From the NCBI GenBank assembly GCA_018894105.1, contig CM032128.1:25815299-25879298 (forward strand): a DNA stretch of 64,000 nt, in the 5' to 3' direction. Below are positions 24,001-36,690 of the stretch, piece after piece. The DNA comes from Jacaranda mimosifolia. Taxonomy: Eukaryota > Streptophyta > Magnoliopsida > Lamiales > Bignoniaceae. Position numbers and translations under genes: made by a program. Within the stretch, counting starts at the first letter, position 1; each line of letters opens with the position of its first letter. Under the pieces are notes generated by a model. The model did not search any database, was not told where the DNA came from, and saw only the letters and a list, made by a program, of their open reading frames with translations.

Positions 24001-27000
24001 ACTAAAAAGAAATCACAAGCCCAAATCATTGAATTATTTGGACAATGACTTCCATGGGATCGAGAAAACAAGTGGTCATAATTGGTTACTCAGGTGTGAC
24101 CTATCTGATTCTCCAACAATTTTGGGGAAAATACCAAAGGGATGTTGGAGTAGTTGGCATTAAAACTGGAACCAAGGTACGAGCTCAAAAACTTACCACC
24201 CTCAAAATGAATAAATGAATTGTGATCAAATAAGTGGTCATGAGAAGCTAAATTAGCATCTTTAAAGAACTTTAGCCAATAGACATGTAAAACATATGGT
24301 TACAACTTACAAGGCATTAAATTTGTGCTGATATGATAAAATGACATGAGAAAGAAATCCTTTCAGACCTACTTGTTGCCTATGAAGGAAGGATCTATGA
24401 GTCTCAGAATAGTTCTGCCATGTACATACATGCAATCCACTGGACTTCCTGTGGAATCTTAAACCAAAGAACACCACCTCGAAAACAGTCTTGTTACTGC
24501 ACAATTCTCTAAAACTCTAGACTCTCAGATACTTCCTTCAAATTATGTAGTCAAATCATGTAAACTCTCAGATATTTCCTTCAAATATAAAGAACTAGAT
24601 TGAATAGTAAACTTTCCCTACATTAAGCAATCAAACACACTGATATAAACTATATAGAAATGAATAAAATCCTGGTAGAGTGCAAAAGACAGAATAAAGT
24701 AAATGGTATAGAAGACGACTAAATATAGTGCTTCTAACTCACCATCAACTGGATCCTGCATTGAGGACTCAAATGCACCAGGAGGAAGTGGATCAAACTC
24801 AACACCAAGTGGAGGACCATCCTCCCAATATTGCTTTCCCAGCTGCCTTTTCACCGCAGTTATAGCAGCATTCTCTACTTGACCCTTCACTTTTAAGTAA
24901 CCTGATGGGCCAGACCTAGGTTTTACACTGGCTACATCCATAGGAAATTTTGGTATTAGGTACCTTGAAGTTGGCACATCAAAGGTGTCCCCTTTGTGAT
25001 GGTTAGACATATTTCGTAATGAAGAACTACTTCCAGAAGATCCATCATCCACACGATTGCGGTTTCCTGATAAGTGACCACCACGCTTGTATGTGAGTTC
25101 TGCAGCAGAATGTTCTTGGAGAGTTAACATTCCACTTTCAACTTCCCTGGTATCAAAATTCTTATCATCGCCCTGTTTGGTACTGCCACAAGAATCTTGC
25201 CTATGCCCACTGCCGTGATCTTGTATCACTCCACTTGACCGATCTTGCCTTCCAACGGCATAATTGTCCCCATTCATTAACTTCTTGTCCTTCAGCCTAC
25301 GGTGACAAAACCACCCCGAAACTTGCTTATCGGTCAAGCCTATTGACTGTGCAAGTTGTAGTTTCATTGACTCTGTAGGATATTTATGTTCTGAAGAAGG
25401 AACAATGGACTATTTAAACAACTTCATCAGAGAAAGACACATAACCTGGAAGTCACGATATAACAACATGAGTAAGTACCATTATAAAATTTCTCCAACT
25501 CTTGAACCTGAGCACGTGTCTTTACAGTCCGTTTCTTGTTCCTCTCCAGAAGGGCTTTATCATCTTCAGAATGCATCTCACATGATGCTACATCATTAAG
25601 TACTGAAAGCAATGGCAGTCAGTAACAAGATGATCAGCTAAAAGGAGCATGACAATTAATACACACAACAATGGCCAACTGTTGTTGGAGGCATAAACCT
25701 ACCATCTTAAACATGCAAACTGTAAAGATCATTTTGAGCAGAGGTCATGGAAGATATGAACACTTAATACTTTTTTGACACACTCTTGTACCGCACATTT
25801 AGGATCATTAAGCTATGCATTTCAGCAACTTGTCTCACACTTGTTTGAAAAGATTGCATGGTTGACACATGATGTTCCTATAGCGTGTGAAAAAATATTT
25901 TCATCAAAAGTTAGATACTACTGTACTCAAAGCATAGTTATTTTCATAATTTTTGTTAAAGGTGAGCTGAATGCCATCTTGGTTGTGAGTGAAACCTGCA
26001 AAAAAAATCAATCATATTTTGACAACGAGTGTTACAAGTTGACAAAATAGATGCACACAAACAAAAGCACACAGTATAAGGCACACTAGTAAAGTAGATT
26101 GCATAACATTATATACATATATATCTTATAGTGCTGTTCACGTCTAAAGAAGATTATCTTCAGTTGTTCACATCTTCTTTAACACAATTCAATCGTATAT
26201 ACATTCCAAGCCCATATCTGTCAGTCAAAGGTAATAAGATCATTGGCATCAGGGCATTTGACAAGACTAATTAATACTCGTTAAAGATCTTGTTGGCAAT
26301 TAAAACTTGATAAGAATGTTTTATGAAATTCAGATCAAGATACAATGTCTGCATTGATGAGGCCTTCAACTCATATTAATCAACACACCCAGCCAGGAAT
26401 CCTTTAATATAATTAGCTCTTGACTGTCCTCCAAGTCAATAAATTGTAGAGTTATAGGGTGATTACACCTTTATGTCCATTAACCATTTTTAAGGGTAGT
26501 AGAAGCAAGCGTAGCACCAACTTGTTCTTTGATAATCCAAAGAAATGAAAAGCTGCTAGAGAAAGATACCCAAAGAATTGGAAGCTTTGCAAGTAGCAGC
26601 CAGCTCATAGATGATGAAGAATCCTCCATATAATTGTCTACTTAATACTCTTCATAGCAGACAGATTTCAATCAATACACATTCAGCAAAAATCTGGATT
26701 ATCACATTTGTTGTTTCCTATGTCAGTTCTCAAAACACATTAAGCTATGATATTCATCTTTCTGAGCAACAAAAATGATCCCATATGCATCCAGAGATTG
26801 TTGATGTTGTACTCTGAATTATCTGGATCACATAAACCAAAGAATCACAAAGAACAACTCTGCAAACTCGGCAAATCGAGAACACAGAAGCAGTTTCCTT
26901 CCCCAGAAGTAAAACAATCATAAAGCCACATCTACCCACAACAGCTCTATCAATTCCACAGACAGGCAACTCGTCAGTCAATCTGTGGTCAACTTATTTT

Positions 27001-27305
27001 ATGACTTGTGCATAAATGTAAAGAAAGTAAAGCATGAACAAGATGCAGTTTTGACAAATAAATAGAAAGACCCAGAAACCAGATTCCAATCCTGGGCACA
27101 CTCTCAACAAAATGCACACCAAAAATTTTGAAATTAAACCAAAGAAGAAGAACCCAAACTCCTTGATTTGCACAGAGAGAAAAAAATCCTAGCATCAAAG
27201 TCAAGTAAATCAAAGTGAAAATGCATACAAAATCAAAGCCCACTCATGATCTGTCATGGAAATCAAAGAAAAAAATATGTATAAAAAAATTATACCTTCT
27301 TCCAT
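21078..27305 (-). CDS. Homeodomain-like protein (At4g03250 type, RINGLET-related homeodomain)
   Basis: Minus-strand exons: 27296-27305, 25480-25602, 24743-25390, 23767-23846, 22072-22542, 21907-21981, 21702-21796, 21078-21150; 525 codons, 524 residues, phases closed. The first exon codes only MEE plus one base. A homeodomain covers about residues 26-84 (NKKRTVKTRAQVQELEKFYN to VSGWFCHRRLKDKK). Its recognition helix has WFCHRR in place of the usual WFQNRR, as in the RINGLET group. A Ser/Gly-rich middle follows, then EDGPPLGVEFDPLPPGAFES (about residues 235-252), a motif shared with RINGLET proteins; no DDT domain is present. The rest is hydrophilic and probably disordered. It is likely a nuclear chromatin or transcription factor; its exact role is not shown by sequence. 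Intron 4 uses a GC donor. Confidence 0.9.
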
Positions 27306-27530
27306 GACTCTTCTGGTGTATAATTTTTCTGGGTTTTAATTTTCTTTCTCTACTCCTTTCTCTGTCTGCTTCTCTATTGACCCATCAACATTCCACCCAA
27401 CCCCACTTGGCGAAGAAATCAAGAAACTCTAGAGAGAGAAAAGCAAGCGAATCTTTGTGGGTTGGATGAGATTTTAGGTAGATTGTATATCCGAATACTG
27501 TGTATGTGTCTGTGTAGAGAGCGAGAGAGA
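27306..27530 (-). promoter_or_regulatory. 5' leader of the homeodomain gene
   Basis: Sequence upstream of the ATG on the minus strand is rich in pyrimidines on the sense strand (CTCTCTCTC at 27510-27535 reversed), common in plant leaders. Only the position relative to the ATG supports this. Confidence 0.35.
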
Positions 27531-29025
27531 GAGGGACTCTTGTTTCTTGGCTGGGTTTGAGAAAAAGTTAAAATGGAATTCAAGTATTTTTCTGTGTTGG
27601 TATTATTCTTGATGTCAATTTTGCAATCTTTTTGATTTCCATATCCCTTTTCCTCTCCACTTTGATTTTGTTTTCGATTTTCTCATTCACTCATGTATTT
27701 GTTTGCATTAACTGCTAATACAAAACCTTCTTACCTTCAATATGTTCATACTTTCAGGCTTTTCAACTTCTTAATTGCAGCAGATTATGTTAATATTTTT
27801 ACATAAATATTTCAGTATTTCGCAAGTTTTTTACATTACTTCTATTAATTGTTACGAAATTTTCTCATTTTGCCGACGATAGTTATGGGTCCAATCTTCT
27901 TCAAGAAATGAAAATTTCAACGCCCCCAATTGTTGATAAGTTTAATTTAAAAAACAAGGAGTAGAATGAAACCGTACGTTTGCATATACGTCTGCAAATA
28001 CTGTAAGAAATGAATCGTCTTTGAATTTTTAAAGCCATAAAAAGGCATTGTTGGTCAGGAAAAACACGTTGGCTGGTGTGTACTTTGATGAGCCACCAAT
28101 TTTGCAAGAAACCTTGAAATTTAGGTTTGTATTAAGAAGTATTTGTATATGACCATATACTGTATGCATATATGTATCTATTAATCCTTTTATTGGACTT
28201 CAACTTGTAAATAGATATGGAAGATGACAAATCTTTTGAGCAAAGCCCATGCAAATTGCAGTTTTTTCATTTATGGTTCTGACCATTTAAGAGTTTTGTA
28301 CACGAAAAATGGGGTCATGAATTTCCTTGCCTTCCTAAATGACATTAAAGCGTACAGAAATTAGGGGTTTTCTTTTTCTTTTTCTTTTTCCCTTTTTTTT
28401 CTTTTTCTCTCTCTTTGGTGCTGCCAAATGTTGTTTACATCACAAGAGTCAGAAAGTTTTAAAATATTTTATAAATTGTGTTTTCCTTTCTTATTCATTA
28501 GAATAACATTTTACAACGATAAAAATCTTATCATATGTGTCGTTAAAATAATATTTTACGAAATTAAGTCTCAAATATGACAGATAGATTCAGCATCAAC
28601 AAATAGTATTATTTGTAAGAATGATGGTAATATGCTTCTTTCCAAACTCTTTGATTGGGGGTTTTTGATGACTCCAAATCTTATCATACGTTGACAAAGT
28701 TGATATTCTTGAAATAGTTTACAAGTTAATTCTCCTTTAATTCTGTGAGATGGCTTTTTTTAATAACAAACCCCTACTATTATGTATGTTGTCAAGACAA
28801 CACTTTGCAAAGTTGAATTTTCTTTGTCTATTGATAGATATAGGCATATCATTGACAAAAAATTGTAATTGCTAGTGATATTATAATTTTTTTTTTTAAT
28901 TTTTTTTAGGAATACATATGCTGAACTACTTAAAATTTCTATATTGTCCCCAAAATAAAATGTTAATGCCAAAATACTCTAGAACACAAGCGAAACTGAA
29001 TTCCAACTTGAATATATAAATAAAA
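27531..29025. other. Intergenic, low complexity, no gene seen
   Basis: AT-rich spacer upstream of the homeodomain gene. A pyrimidine tract (TTTCTTTTTC repeats, about 28370-28415) is the only clear feature. Short open frames show no recognisable domains. Confidence 0.5.
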
Positions 29026-30404
29026 TAGGGTGGCAATTGTCAACATAATACGATAACTCGACACAAATTTGACAAGAAAAAAATGGGTTTGGATCAACCC
29101 ATTTTGGGCTCAAGTCCAATAAGATTGACAAGAATAAGAACTAGGAAAAAATAGATTAGGTTGGGTTGAATTTCATGTTACACGAACAATTCAAAATTTG
29201 ATTTTGGGTTACACGATAACCTGAACCAACTCGACCAAACTCAAATTAAACAAATAAAATTTAATTTTTTAGGAGCAAAAATATAAAATAAATAACAAAA
29301 CAAAACTTGAAATTTTGAACTTTAGCAATATTAAAATTACTACTTTGATATTTTTCAGTCTTATTTATTTTCACAAACATATAGGATCAATTATTATAAT
29401 TTTATACTATTTCAAATGGCTATTTTTTGGTATCTAGCGGAAATAAAAGTTATTCTACAAAGAGTTGACAAAACACGGCTTTAACCATTGAATTGTCCTA
29501 CAAATTTTTCATAGGCCTTATACATTAAAAGATTTTGCATATATAAATAGACAAGATTTCTTTCTATTGAGAGGTTATAAAAAATTCAAAAGATTCAAGC
29601 AAGTTTTTATAATAAATTATGTATCCAATTAAAATACTTGCCACTTATTTGCTTGATGATATATTTTTATTGATTAATGTGCTGCTTAATTAAATCAATA
29701 TAAAGTAAAAAAATGATGTCAATTTAAGAAGTTAAAAAAGACAATTTGATTGATACCAACAGACATAAAAATTAAAAAGAGTGGGTGAATAAAATTTGAA
29801 AAAGTTATTTTTAAAAATCAGCTACTTTGTGATTTTAATGCTGATAGATACCACAAAATGAAAGGAACAAAAAGTCTTATAATCAATATATTATATGATT
29901 CAGTTAAAATTTTGTTAGAAAGCTACTATCATGAATTTATAATGATAATTCCTTACTCCTATTTTAATTTATTAATAATTAAGAATAGATATAATTAAAA
30001 AATAGAAATGCCAAAATTTTTCTAAAAATTAAAATAAATGTTTGAAATAATTGTTTTAAATCAGATTGGATTTTGTGGATTTGAGTTGACGAGTTGACCT
30101 AATAAAAATCAAGTCGGCCCGAACCTGACCTGATACAATTTAGGTTGGGTTAGGGTTGAATATTTTCAGATTGTCATCAAGTTAGGTTGGGTTAGAGTTG
30201 AGAAAATTAATATTATACCTAGGGTTGTAAATGAGTCAAGCTCAACTCATTTTGAGAGCTCGAACTCGAGCTCGACTCGTTAGCTCATTTAAATTCAAGC
30301 TCGATTATTTTGCTTGAACTTGAGCTCGAAGCTCAATCTGCAAAGCTCATTCAAGAATCTGAATTTTAGACCTGAATTTTTGGAAATGCATAAAAACTGG
30401 AAAT

Positions 30405-30554
30405 AGTTCTAGAAATTAAACTAAATAGGCTCTAAGCTTTTTATCTTACACAAATGATGATTTCATATTTCTGTTGTCTGGTTCTACAAATTAAACTAAA
30501 TAGGCTCAAGCTTTTTATCTTACACAAATGATGATTTCATATTTCTGTTGTCTA
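30405..30554. repeat. Tandem duplication of 75 bp inside the hAT element
   Basis: Units 30405-30479 and 30480-30554 share ATTAAACTAAATAGGCTC and ACAAATGATGATTTCATATT almost without change. Confidence 0.92.
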
Positions 30555-30641
30555 CATTGAATGAGTTCTTATCTATTTAGGTAGCCCTTTTGCTTGACTT
30601 ATTGGAATTCTATTGCCCTGTTAATGATTTATTTGTTTCAG

Positions 30642-30960
30642 GAATCTGAACCAGAAATTGCACCTATCAAAAAACTGTTGAATTATTTGCTCGCTAGTGC
30701 TCAGTCAATTAAGTATAAGCAATCCAAGGTTTTTGCTATTTGCACTTTTCCAGAAGCTTTTAGCCAATTTCCAGAACACATTTAGCAAGCTGTTGAAGTG
30801 GGGTATTCTAGTGATTCAGTGGGTGAACTAGAGAGGACCAGATTCTTTGAAGTAGATAATCAAACTGCCAAAATTTTAAAATTTGATGACAAGACTAAAG
30901 AAATTAAACTTCTTCAGGGATGCCTTAAGCATATGGTTTTTACAGCAAAATACTTAGTCA
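30642..30960 (+). pseudogene. Captured gene-like fragment inside the hAT element
   Basis: After a good splice acceptor (TTTGTTTCAG, ending 30641) an open frame continues for about 100 codons: ESEPEIAPIKKLLNYLLASA, then EHI-stop-QAVEVGYSS, then ERTRFFEVDNQTAKILKFDD. It is broken by one TAG at 30783 where CAG (Gln) would keep the frame open. The residue composition is that of a real soluble protein. I do not recognise the family. The intron-like sequence in front suggests capture of genomic host DNA, as in Pack-type transposons. Confidence 0.6.
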
Positions 30961-31797
30961 AACATCAACAACATCACGTCTCATATGCCTCTGTAAATGA
31001 ATACAACCAGCTCAACCCTCCCAGCAAAAATAAAAACTTTGGAATGCAAAGAAAGGAGGCACATACCTATATTCAAAGGGCCTTCTGTTTCTTCTTCTCC
31101 AAAGTTCTAAAATTTTATGTGGCTTACAATTTTCAAGAATGCTAACGTACACAAAGAGAAAAGAGAGTTTAAGAGTAGTAACAATCAAAACACTCAAATA
31201 TAATAAAATCTAACAAAAATTCTTCTTCTTCTTCTTCTTCAATTTCAGACTCACCTCACCTTCTCATATTAGAGTTCTTCGGAGTTCGGCCTTCACGATT
31301 TTCCAACTTAACGGAAAAGGTAGAGATACACCAAGTTTCAAAAAAAATTTGGAGGTCACAGACTACCAAAGTGATAGGTTGGTTTTGGCTAGAATTATAA
31401 TGGTAGTGACGGGTAAAATTTGGTCGGAACGACGGTGGGCTTGGTGGAGGACAATGGGTTCATGGCAGTGAGATGAGAATGAGTCGAGAGGGAAAAGGGT
31501 GTGAAAATTCAAATTAGGGCTGAACACTAAAGGGTAGGGAAGCAAATAAAACAAGTATTATTAAATGTTAATATTATTTATATATATTTAAAATTTAAAA
31601 AATAAAAAAACTCATGAGCCGACTTTTGAGCTTTCGAACAGTCATGAATGAGCTCGAGCTCGGCTCATAAAAAGGCTCGAGCTCGAGTCAAGCCGGCTCA
31701 TGAAGCTCGTGAGCCGGCTCAACTCATTTTACACCCCTAATTATACCCCTATTTCAACCCAATCCGAACCCACCAGACCCACCCAAATTGCCACCTA

Positions 31798-32367
31798 TTA
31801 AATCAATCCATACCCGTACTTGAGACAACATTGCTTTGCCCTAACTCGTCACACGCTTATATAATTGAAGGTTATAAATGTCACATCCAAAAATTAACAA
31901 TATAATTTTCACAGAGCTAATGCTACTTAATCTTCAACATCTTATGCTTCAAATATTACTTATTTAAGTACTAGAATGTTTTCGTTTGCCCCCAAAAAGT
32001 TAGGTGTTGGTGGTTCAATTTAGATTGAAAAAATAAATTGATTCAAATTATGTAATTTATACTGGATCAATTTAATTCTTTTATAAATTTGATACAATCT
32101 AATGAGTTTTAAATTGGATTGAATTGAATCAATTAATCAATTTTTTTCAATTTAGATTATTAACTAAAATATTTGATAATTTACTATTGGTTATTTAACC
32201 AATTTAATCAATTGGTTTGTAATGTCCTTCTAACATTTGTAATTCAACTTTCTTTTTGAAAATTTAATCAATATTGAATTCCATAGGAGCATATAAACTA
32301 TAAATTATAAGATGGTGATTGGTATGTAAGAATGCAATTAGGTGATAATGGAATGACTTTAGAAAAT
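31798..32367. other. AT-rich spacer, nothing recognised
   Basis: No coding pattern, repeat borders or RNA gene visible. Confidence 0.5.
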
Positions 32368-32384
32368 GAATGATGTTAGTAATA

Positions 32385-32551
32385 CTTTTTTTCCCTCTTT
32401 ATTTAAAGGAGGATCATCCCCAAACTGATCTGAGTACTTCCTTACGGCCTCGAACTCATCCCCCATTAGGGCTAAGATTAGTGCAATTGAGATTGCTTCG
32501 GCCCGAATTGCTACCACTATAGTCACAGGCCCACGCAATTAAGCTCGATGA
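32385..32551 (-). mobile_element. tRNA-derived SINE, 167 bp, minus orientation
   Basis: Bounded by a perfect 17-bp direct repeat, GAATGATGTTAGTAATA, at 32368-32384 and 32552-32568. On the minus strand the body shows a box A-like TAGTGGTAGCAATTCGG (32519-32503), a box B-like GAGTTCGAGGCC (32457-32446) at fitting spacing, and an A-rich tail beside the left repeat. A long target duplication, internal Pol III promoter and A tail are the hallmarks of a SINE. Confidence 0.85.
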
Positions 32552-32568
32552 GAATGATGTTAGTAATA

Positions 32569-35500
32569 TTTATCCTATGACTAGTATGCGCAAGGAATGA
32601 AATATTCATTCTTTGCTTAATCTCAATCCCATGATTAGTAAATAGGAACAAGTAAAAGGAATGCAATGAATTATGTTGAATGATCAAATTATCCTTTTTG
32701 TGAAAATTTATTAAATAAAATTATTTATTCACAAATATTTTAATGTATTATAGGAAATATTCTAGTGAAAACTATATATATCGTTTCTCTTTGATGCTGC
32801 ACGGAAATAGAGCAGGGTTCTTTCCAATAGACAATAATGTGCCAATTCGTTTTCTCTAAAATACGTGCAGAGAGATCTTTGACTCTTGAAGATTCTCGAA
32901 AGTTCATGATTCTTTGCGAATAATTTCTCATACCCATGTTCTTTTGTGGCTTGGTATTTATAGATTTTTCTTGGTGGGTTTAACCCTATTGGGCTTCGAG
33001 GCCCTCTTTCATGGGTTTAATTTGTCCTTTAGCTCTCTAACTCTTTTAGTCAATTAATTGATTAAGTCTATTAGGCGTTTATTAATTCTTTTACTAAATT
33101 GTCCTTGTATTGTTAATGCCGACATCATTAACTCCCCGTACTTTCAATTTCAAAATCTCATTTTCTTATTGAAAATATAATATAAGGTTTGATTTTAACG
33201 TTTATCTTATTTTAAATTCGTAAAAGTAAGATTGTTAGTTTGATTAATTTTTACTGGCAAAATTATGTTATGCAAGCAATTGCTTTCATTATTAATTCAC
33301 AGATTTGGCAAAAATTTTCCATTGCATTCACCTAAAACTTAGATGAATTACATTGTTGAATGATTAAAGACTTAAGAAAGTCTCACGTTACAGTCATCTT
33401 GAGATTTAGATAAATTTCGAGTGCAATTATAAAGAGCAAGAAGTTGGGGACTAGGACCCAAATAAGGTTGTATTGAAGTTGAGTCAGTCTTTGCAAAAGA
33501 AAGAGAGAGAAAGAATAGCAGCGAGCACATAGCTATTTAGAGGCATCGACTGCTTTGTGGTAGCCACGAGATGGATGCTTCCACAAGACTCTAGATTTGG
33601 GTGCTTGTACCAGGCACCTACGTTGGGCACCAGCGAGGTGGGTACATGAATCAATGATGCTTACACTAGGCGCCCTCAATAGACAATGGCGATGGCGATC
33701 ACATTTGCTTTATTACGAGGTTGTCTAGTCTTTGTCTAAAGTTATAGGATTTTATCAAAAGTTTGCGTCAACAAAGGACTTAGGAAATCTTTTAGCTCTG
33801 AGGTTTCATCTTCGAAAGATCTTCTAAGATCGATAGTAGAGATGTCAAGGGCATTGAGAATGCATGTCCAAGCTACATACTCTGCAAGTAACTTAGGAAA
33901 CATTAATCGAAAGCTTCATGCTTTTACTTGTCAAACAACTTAAAAAAAGTTTTGTGTCACCTTCATCTCAGGACCTGATCAAGCTTCATGCCTTGTCTTT
34001 GTCCAAAAGTCTATGAGAATTTGTCCTATTCATCTCAGGACTTAGATGAATTTCAAACGTAATTATAAAGAGTGTGATATTGGGAGGTAGGACCCTAGTT
34101 GAATTATGATCGAAGTATAATCAAAGTCTATAGAAAAGAGAGGGGCAAAGAAGGGGTGACACCAAAAGTGCGTCAAAGAGGTGTTGGTTGCCCAAAGGAT
34201 GACCAGCATAGATATGGCTAGGTGGAAACCTGCCTCATTAGGTGTCCGCATTGGGTGCCACTAAGTTGTCAACATCTTCTTAGGTATTTGAGTTGAATGT
34301 TTTGTTACATTCAGTCGTGTGTTTATCTTATTAATGAATATAGAACTTAGTCTTTTCCATGATGGGAGTCAAATGAGTGTGAAGGAATAACACAAGGTTA
34401 TAAGGGGAGTTAAAAAAATTCTTTAGGAACAAGATTAGTGCCTTGAAGGTAACGAAGGATGTTCGTTTAAGGTTCATTCTCAGCGAACAACTTAGAGGAT
34501 TTCATTTGATTGTTTCAGGCTCGAACAGACTCTATCATGTCTCAAATCTTGGTAGGTGTTTCTCAATGTTAAAAAAGAGTAGGTTTTCTCTTAAGGACTT
34601 AGAATCGAGCTAATTCTACTCCATGCTAGGAAAAATTTTGAAGTTTACTAGAGGTTGTGTATGTGATGTATGTAAATGCATAGATTACATATCACAACAT
34701 GGTAAGAACACATTTTGCTTCACATTTTATGTAAAATTTATGTATTATCAAGGAAGCTTCTCTGCCCAAAGATCACTCGGGTTTACACTACGGAGTTTTT
34801 TATTCTCCCCAGAACTTAAGCATTTTTTTAAATTTGTGAGGTTATTTTCGCAACCAAAATGAGCTTTCTAGATAACTCATTGTTCACTATTCTAGATACC
34901 TACAAAGTGGGTGTCTCTACAATGCATTAGCCACGGCATAATCAATTCTATTTACACTGGAAAGGGCTTTCTATCAAAGTCATGTCATTTTTCTGAGTTC
35001 ATAAGCCCTTATTTGTCATCAGCATATTTGGGTGAAGTGTTCACTCCTGCTTAGGGAGTTAGACCTATCGAGAGGTTAGGTTGTTCTCTTCGGTAAGTTA
35101 AAGTCTCCAACGAAGTTAAGGTTGGAGTTATAGGTTCAATGCAGAGGTACTGCTTCTTTGGTACAAGGGGACAACACTTGCTTAATCTGGTATTCGACAA
35201 TACGGTCGAGACCTAGGATGCATGTTGGGCCACCCGAGGAGGTGTTTGCGCTACTACGCATTTGGGCACTCAATAGGTACCTGAGTAGGTGTTAGGTAAT
35301 TGATGTCACGCTTAGGTGCTGGGTTGGCGCCCTGGGGGATGTTTAAGCATAACGTGGAACTTCTCATAGAACTTGCTACTTTAGAGATAACTTATGATTT
35401 TTGGTGGAGCTTTGTGCCCAGTGAACGACTTAAAAATTTTATTGGCAAAACTCTATGTTCAAAATATCTTTATGTTCTTTTACAAAGTTAGGTTGTCTTA

Positions 35501-36202
35501 AGGACCCTTCGCGATGCCTCATGGAGGTGTTTCTTGAGAGACCTGTGAGGTATAGTATTCATCACTTCACTTTGTGTGACCTTTTGGGGTCTTGTTGTGA
35601 AGACGTCACTTCACGTTATGGAGATATTTTTATTATGCGCCATTGTAATCCCATCGTTAGGAGTGCCTTTTAGTAAGTTTCTTTGAAGGGTCTCACAATA
35701 ACTGTAATCCCATCATTGGGAGTGTCTTTGAATCAAGAGATTCCCTATAAATGAGGCTACATTGTCAGCCATTGGTACTGACCTGTGAGGCCTTAAAGGT
35801 CAGTAAAGTCAATGCGGTCGACAACACTCGTCCCTACTGGTTACCACTTTCGAATGTCGTGGTCATATATGGTCGAGTATTATAGCGCTTTCTTAGTGTC
35901 CACGTTGGCAATTTGCTAGTAGTGTCATGAGATCGACTCACTTACTACATCAAGCCATCCACACGATATAGGAAAGAGTTGTGTCTTCCATGGCAAAAAA
36001 TTCATTGATGTCAATTTAACTGACAATTGATGGTTAATATTGCACGTGGGAAAATAAACTATTGGCACTGAAGCATCAGGCAAAATAGTGGTCGAAGTAC
36101 TAATGGTGCTGGAGCTTGCAACGATAAAAACACCTAAAAATGCATCAAATATCGTGAGAAAATTGGATTCAGAGGTTTCAAACCTAATTTAAGCTTTGGT
36201 AC
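32569..36202 (-). mobile_element. Possible non-coding LTR retroelement remnant (LARD-like)
   Basis: No recognisable protein. On the minus strand, TGGTACCAAAGCTTAAATTA at about 36201-36182 resembles a primer binding site (TGGTATCAGAGCTT) just after a CTATTACA end. At the other end, 33140-32745 on the minus strand has a TATA-like CTATAAATACC leader. Inside, 33400-33530 and 34045-34150 are diverged copies of one unit (ATTATAAAGAG, GGACTAGGACCC/GGTAGGACCC). The two candidate LTR ends do not match each other well, so this is weak. Confidence 0.3.
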
Positions 36203-36632
36203 CATGTAATAGAATCTCAACACACAAAATCATTACAATTGAGGTTTGGATATACAAAAATAATTAGGACTCTTATTTACATTTAAACACTAAGGGCCCA
36301 TTTCTTTTTTGTGATAAAGTGGGGTGTTGGGCGACATCCCACTTCATCATGAATTTACTTTGCAGCATTATGGCCCGATAAAATCACTTCAACGTGCAAC
36401 TATACAAATTAATTGCAGGATGTGGAATCATGTCCTTGGTGTGATATTTCATCCTATTTATTAGGCATTTCAGGGTGATAAGTAAAAAGACATTTTAACC
36501 ATCAATATATCTACTCTTACGTTTGCATAAATTGGATTAGTTTATGTTTGGTATTCTTCTTTTGAGAAAAAAAAAAATTATTATAAAAATATCTTTGTAA
36601 TTTTTGTTTGATTAATAATTATTATATTAAAA

Positions 36633-36633
<1 letters not shown>

Positions 36634-36689
<56 letters not shown>

Positions 36690-36690
36690 A
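36634..36690. repeat. (ATT)n microsatellite
   Basis: About 18 uninterrupted ATT units within the Tourist-like element. Confidence 0.95.

Larger units (their letters stand above)
30220..31739. mobile_element. hAT element with perfect 8-bp target duplication
   Basis: Flanked by ATTATACC at 30212-30219 and 31740-31747. Ends TAGGGTTGTAAATGAGT and, reversed, TAGGGGTGTAAAATGAGT, followed by GAGCTCGAGCTCG-rich sub-terminal sequence at both ends. The 8-bp duplication is diagnostic of the hAT superfamily. It has no transposase; the interior holds a gene-like fragment (30642-30960) and a 75-bp tandem duplication. Confidence 0.92.
29026..31797. mobile_element. Outer DNA transposon, hAT-like, hosting a second hAT element
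   Basis: Inverted ends TAGGGTGGCAATTG (29026) and, reversed, TAGGTGGCAATTTG (31797). Inner flanks are filled with related words (GGGTTGGGTTGAA, CAACCCAACC). The interior is split by the 1.5-kb hAT element at 30220-31739. No target duplication for the outer ends was identified, so the class assignment is tentative. Confidence 0.55.

Noticed and set aside
36634..36690. Short regularly repeated unit as a CRISPR-like array
   Set aside because: It is a simple ATT microsatellite with no spacers; no CRISPR structure exists in the window.
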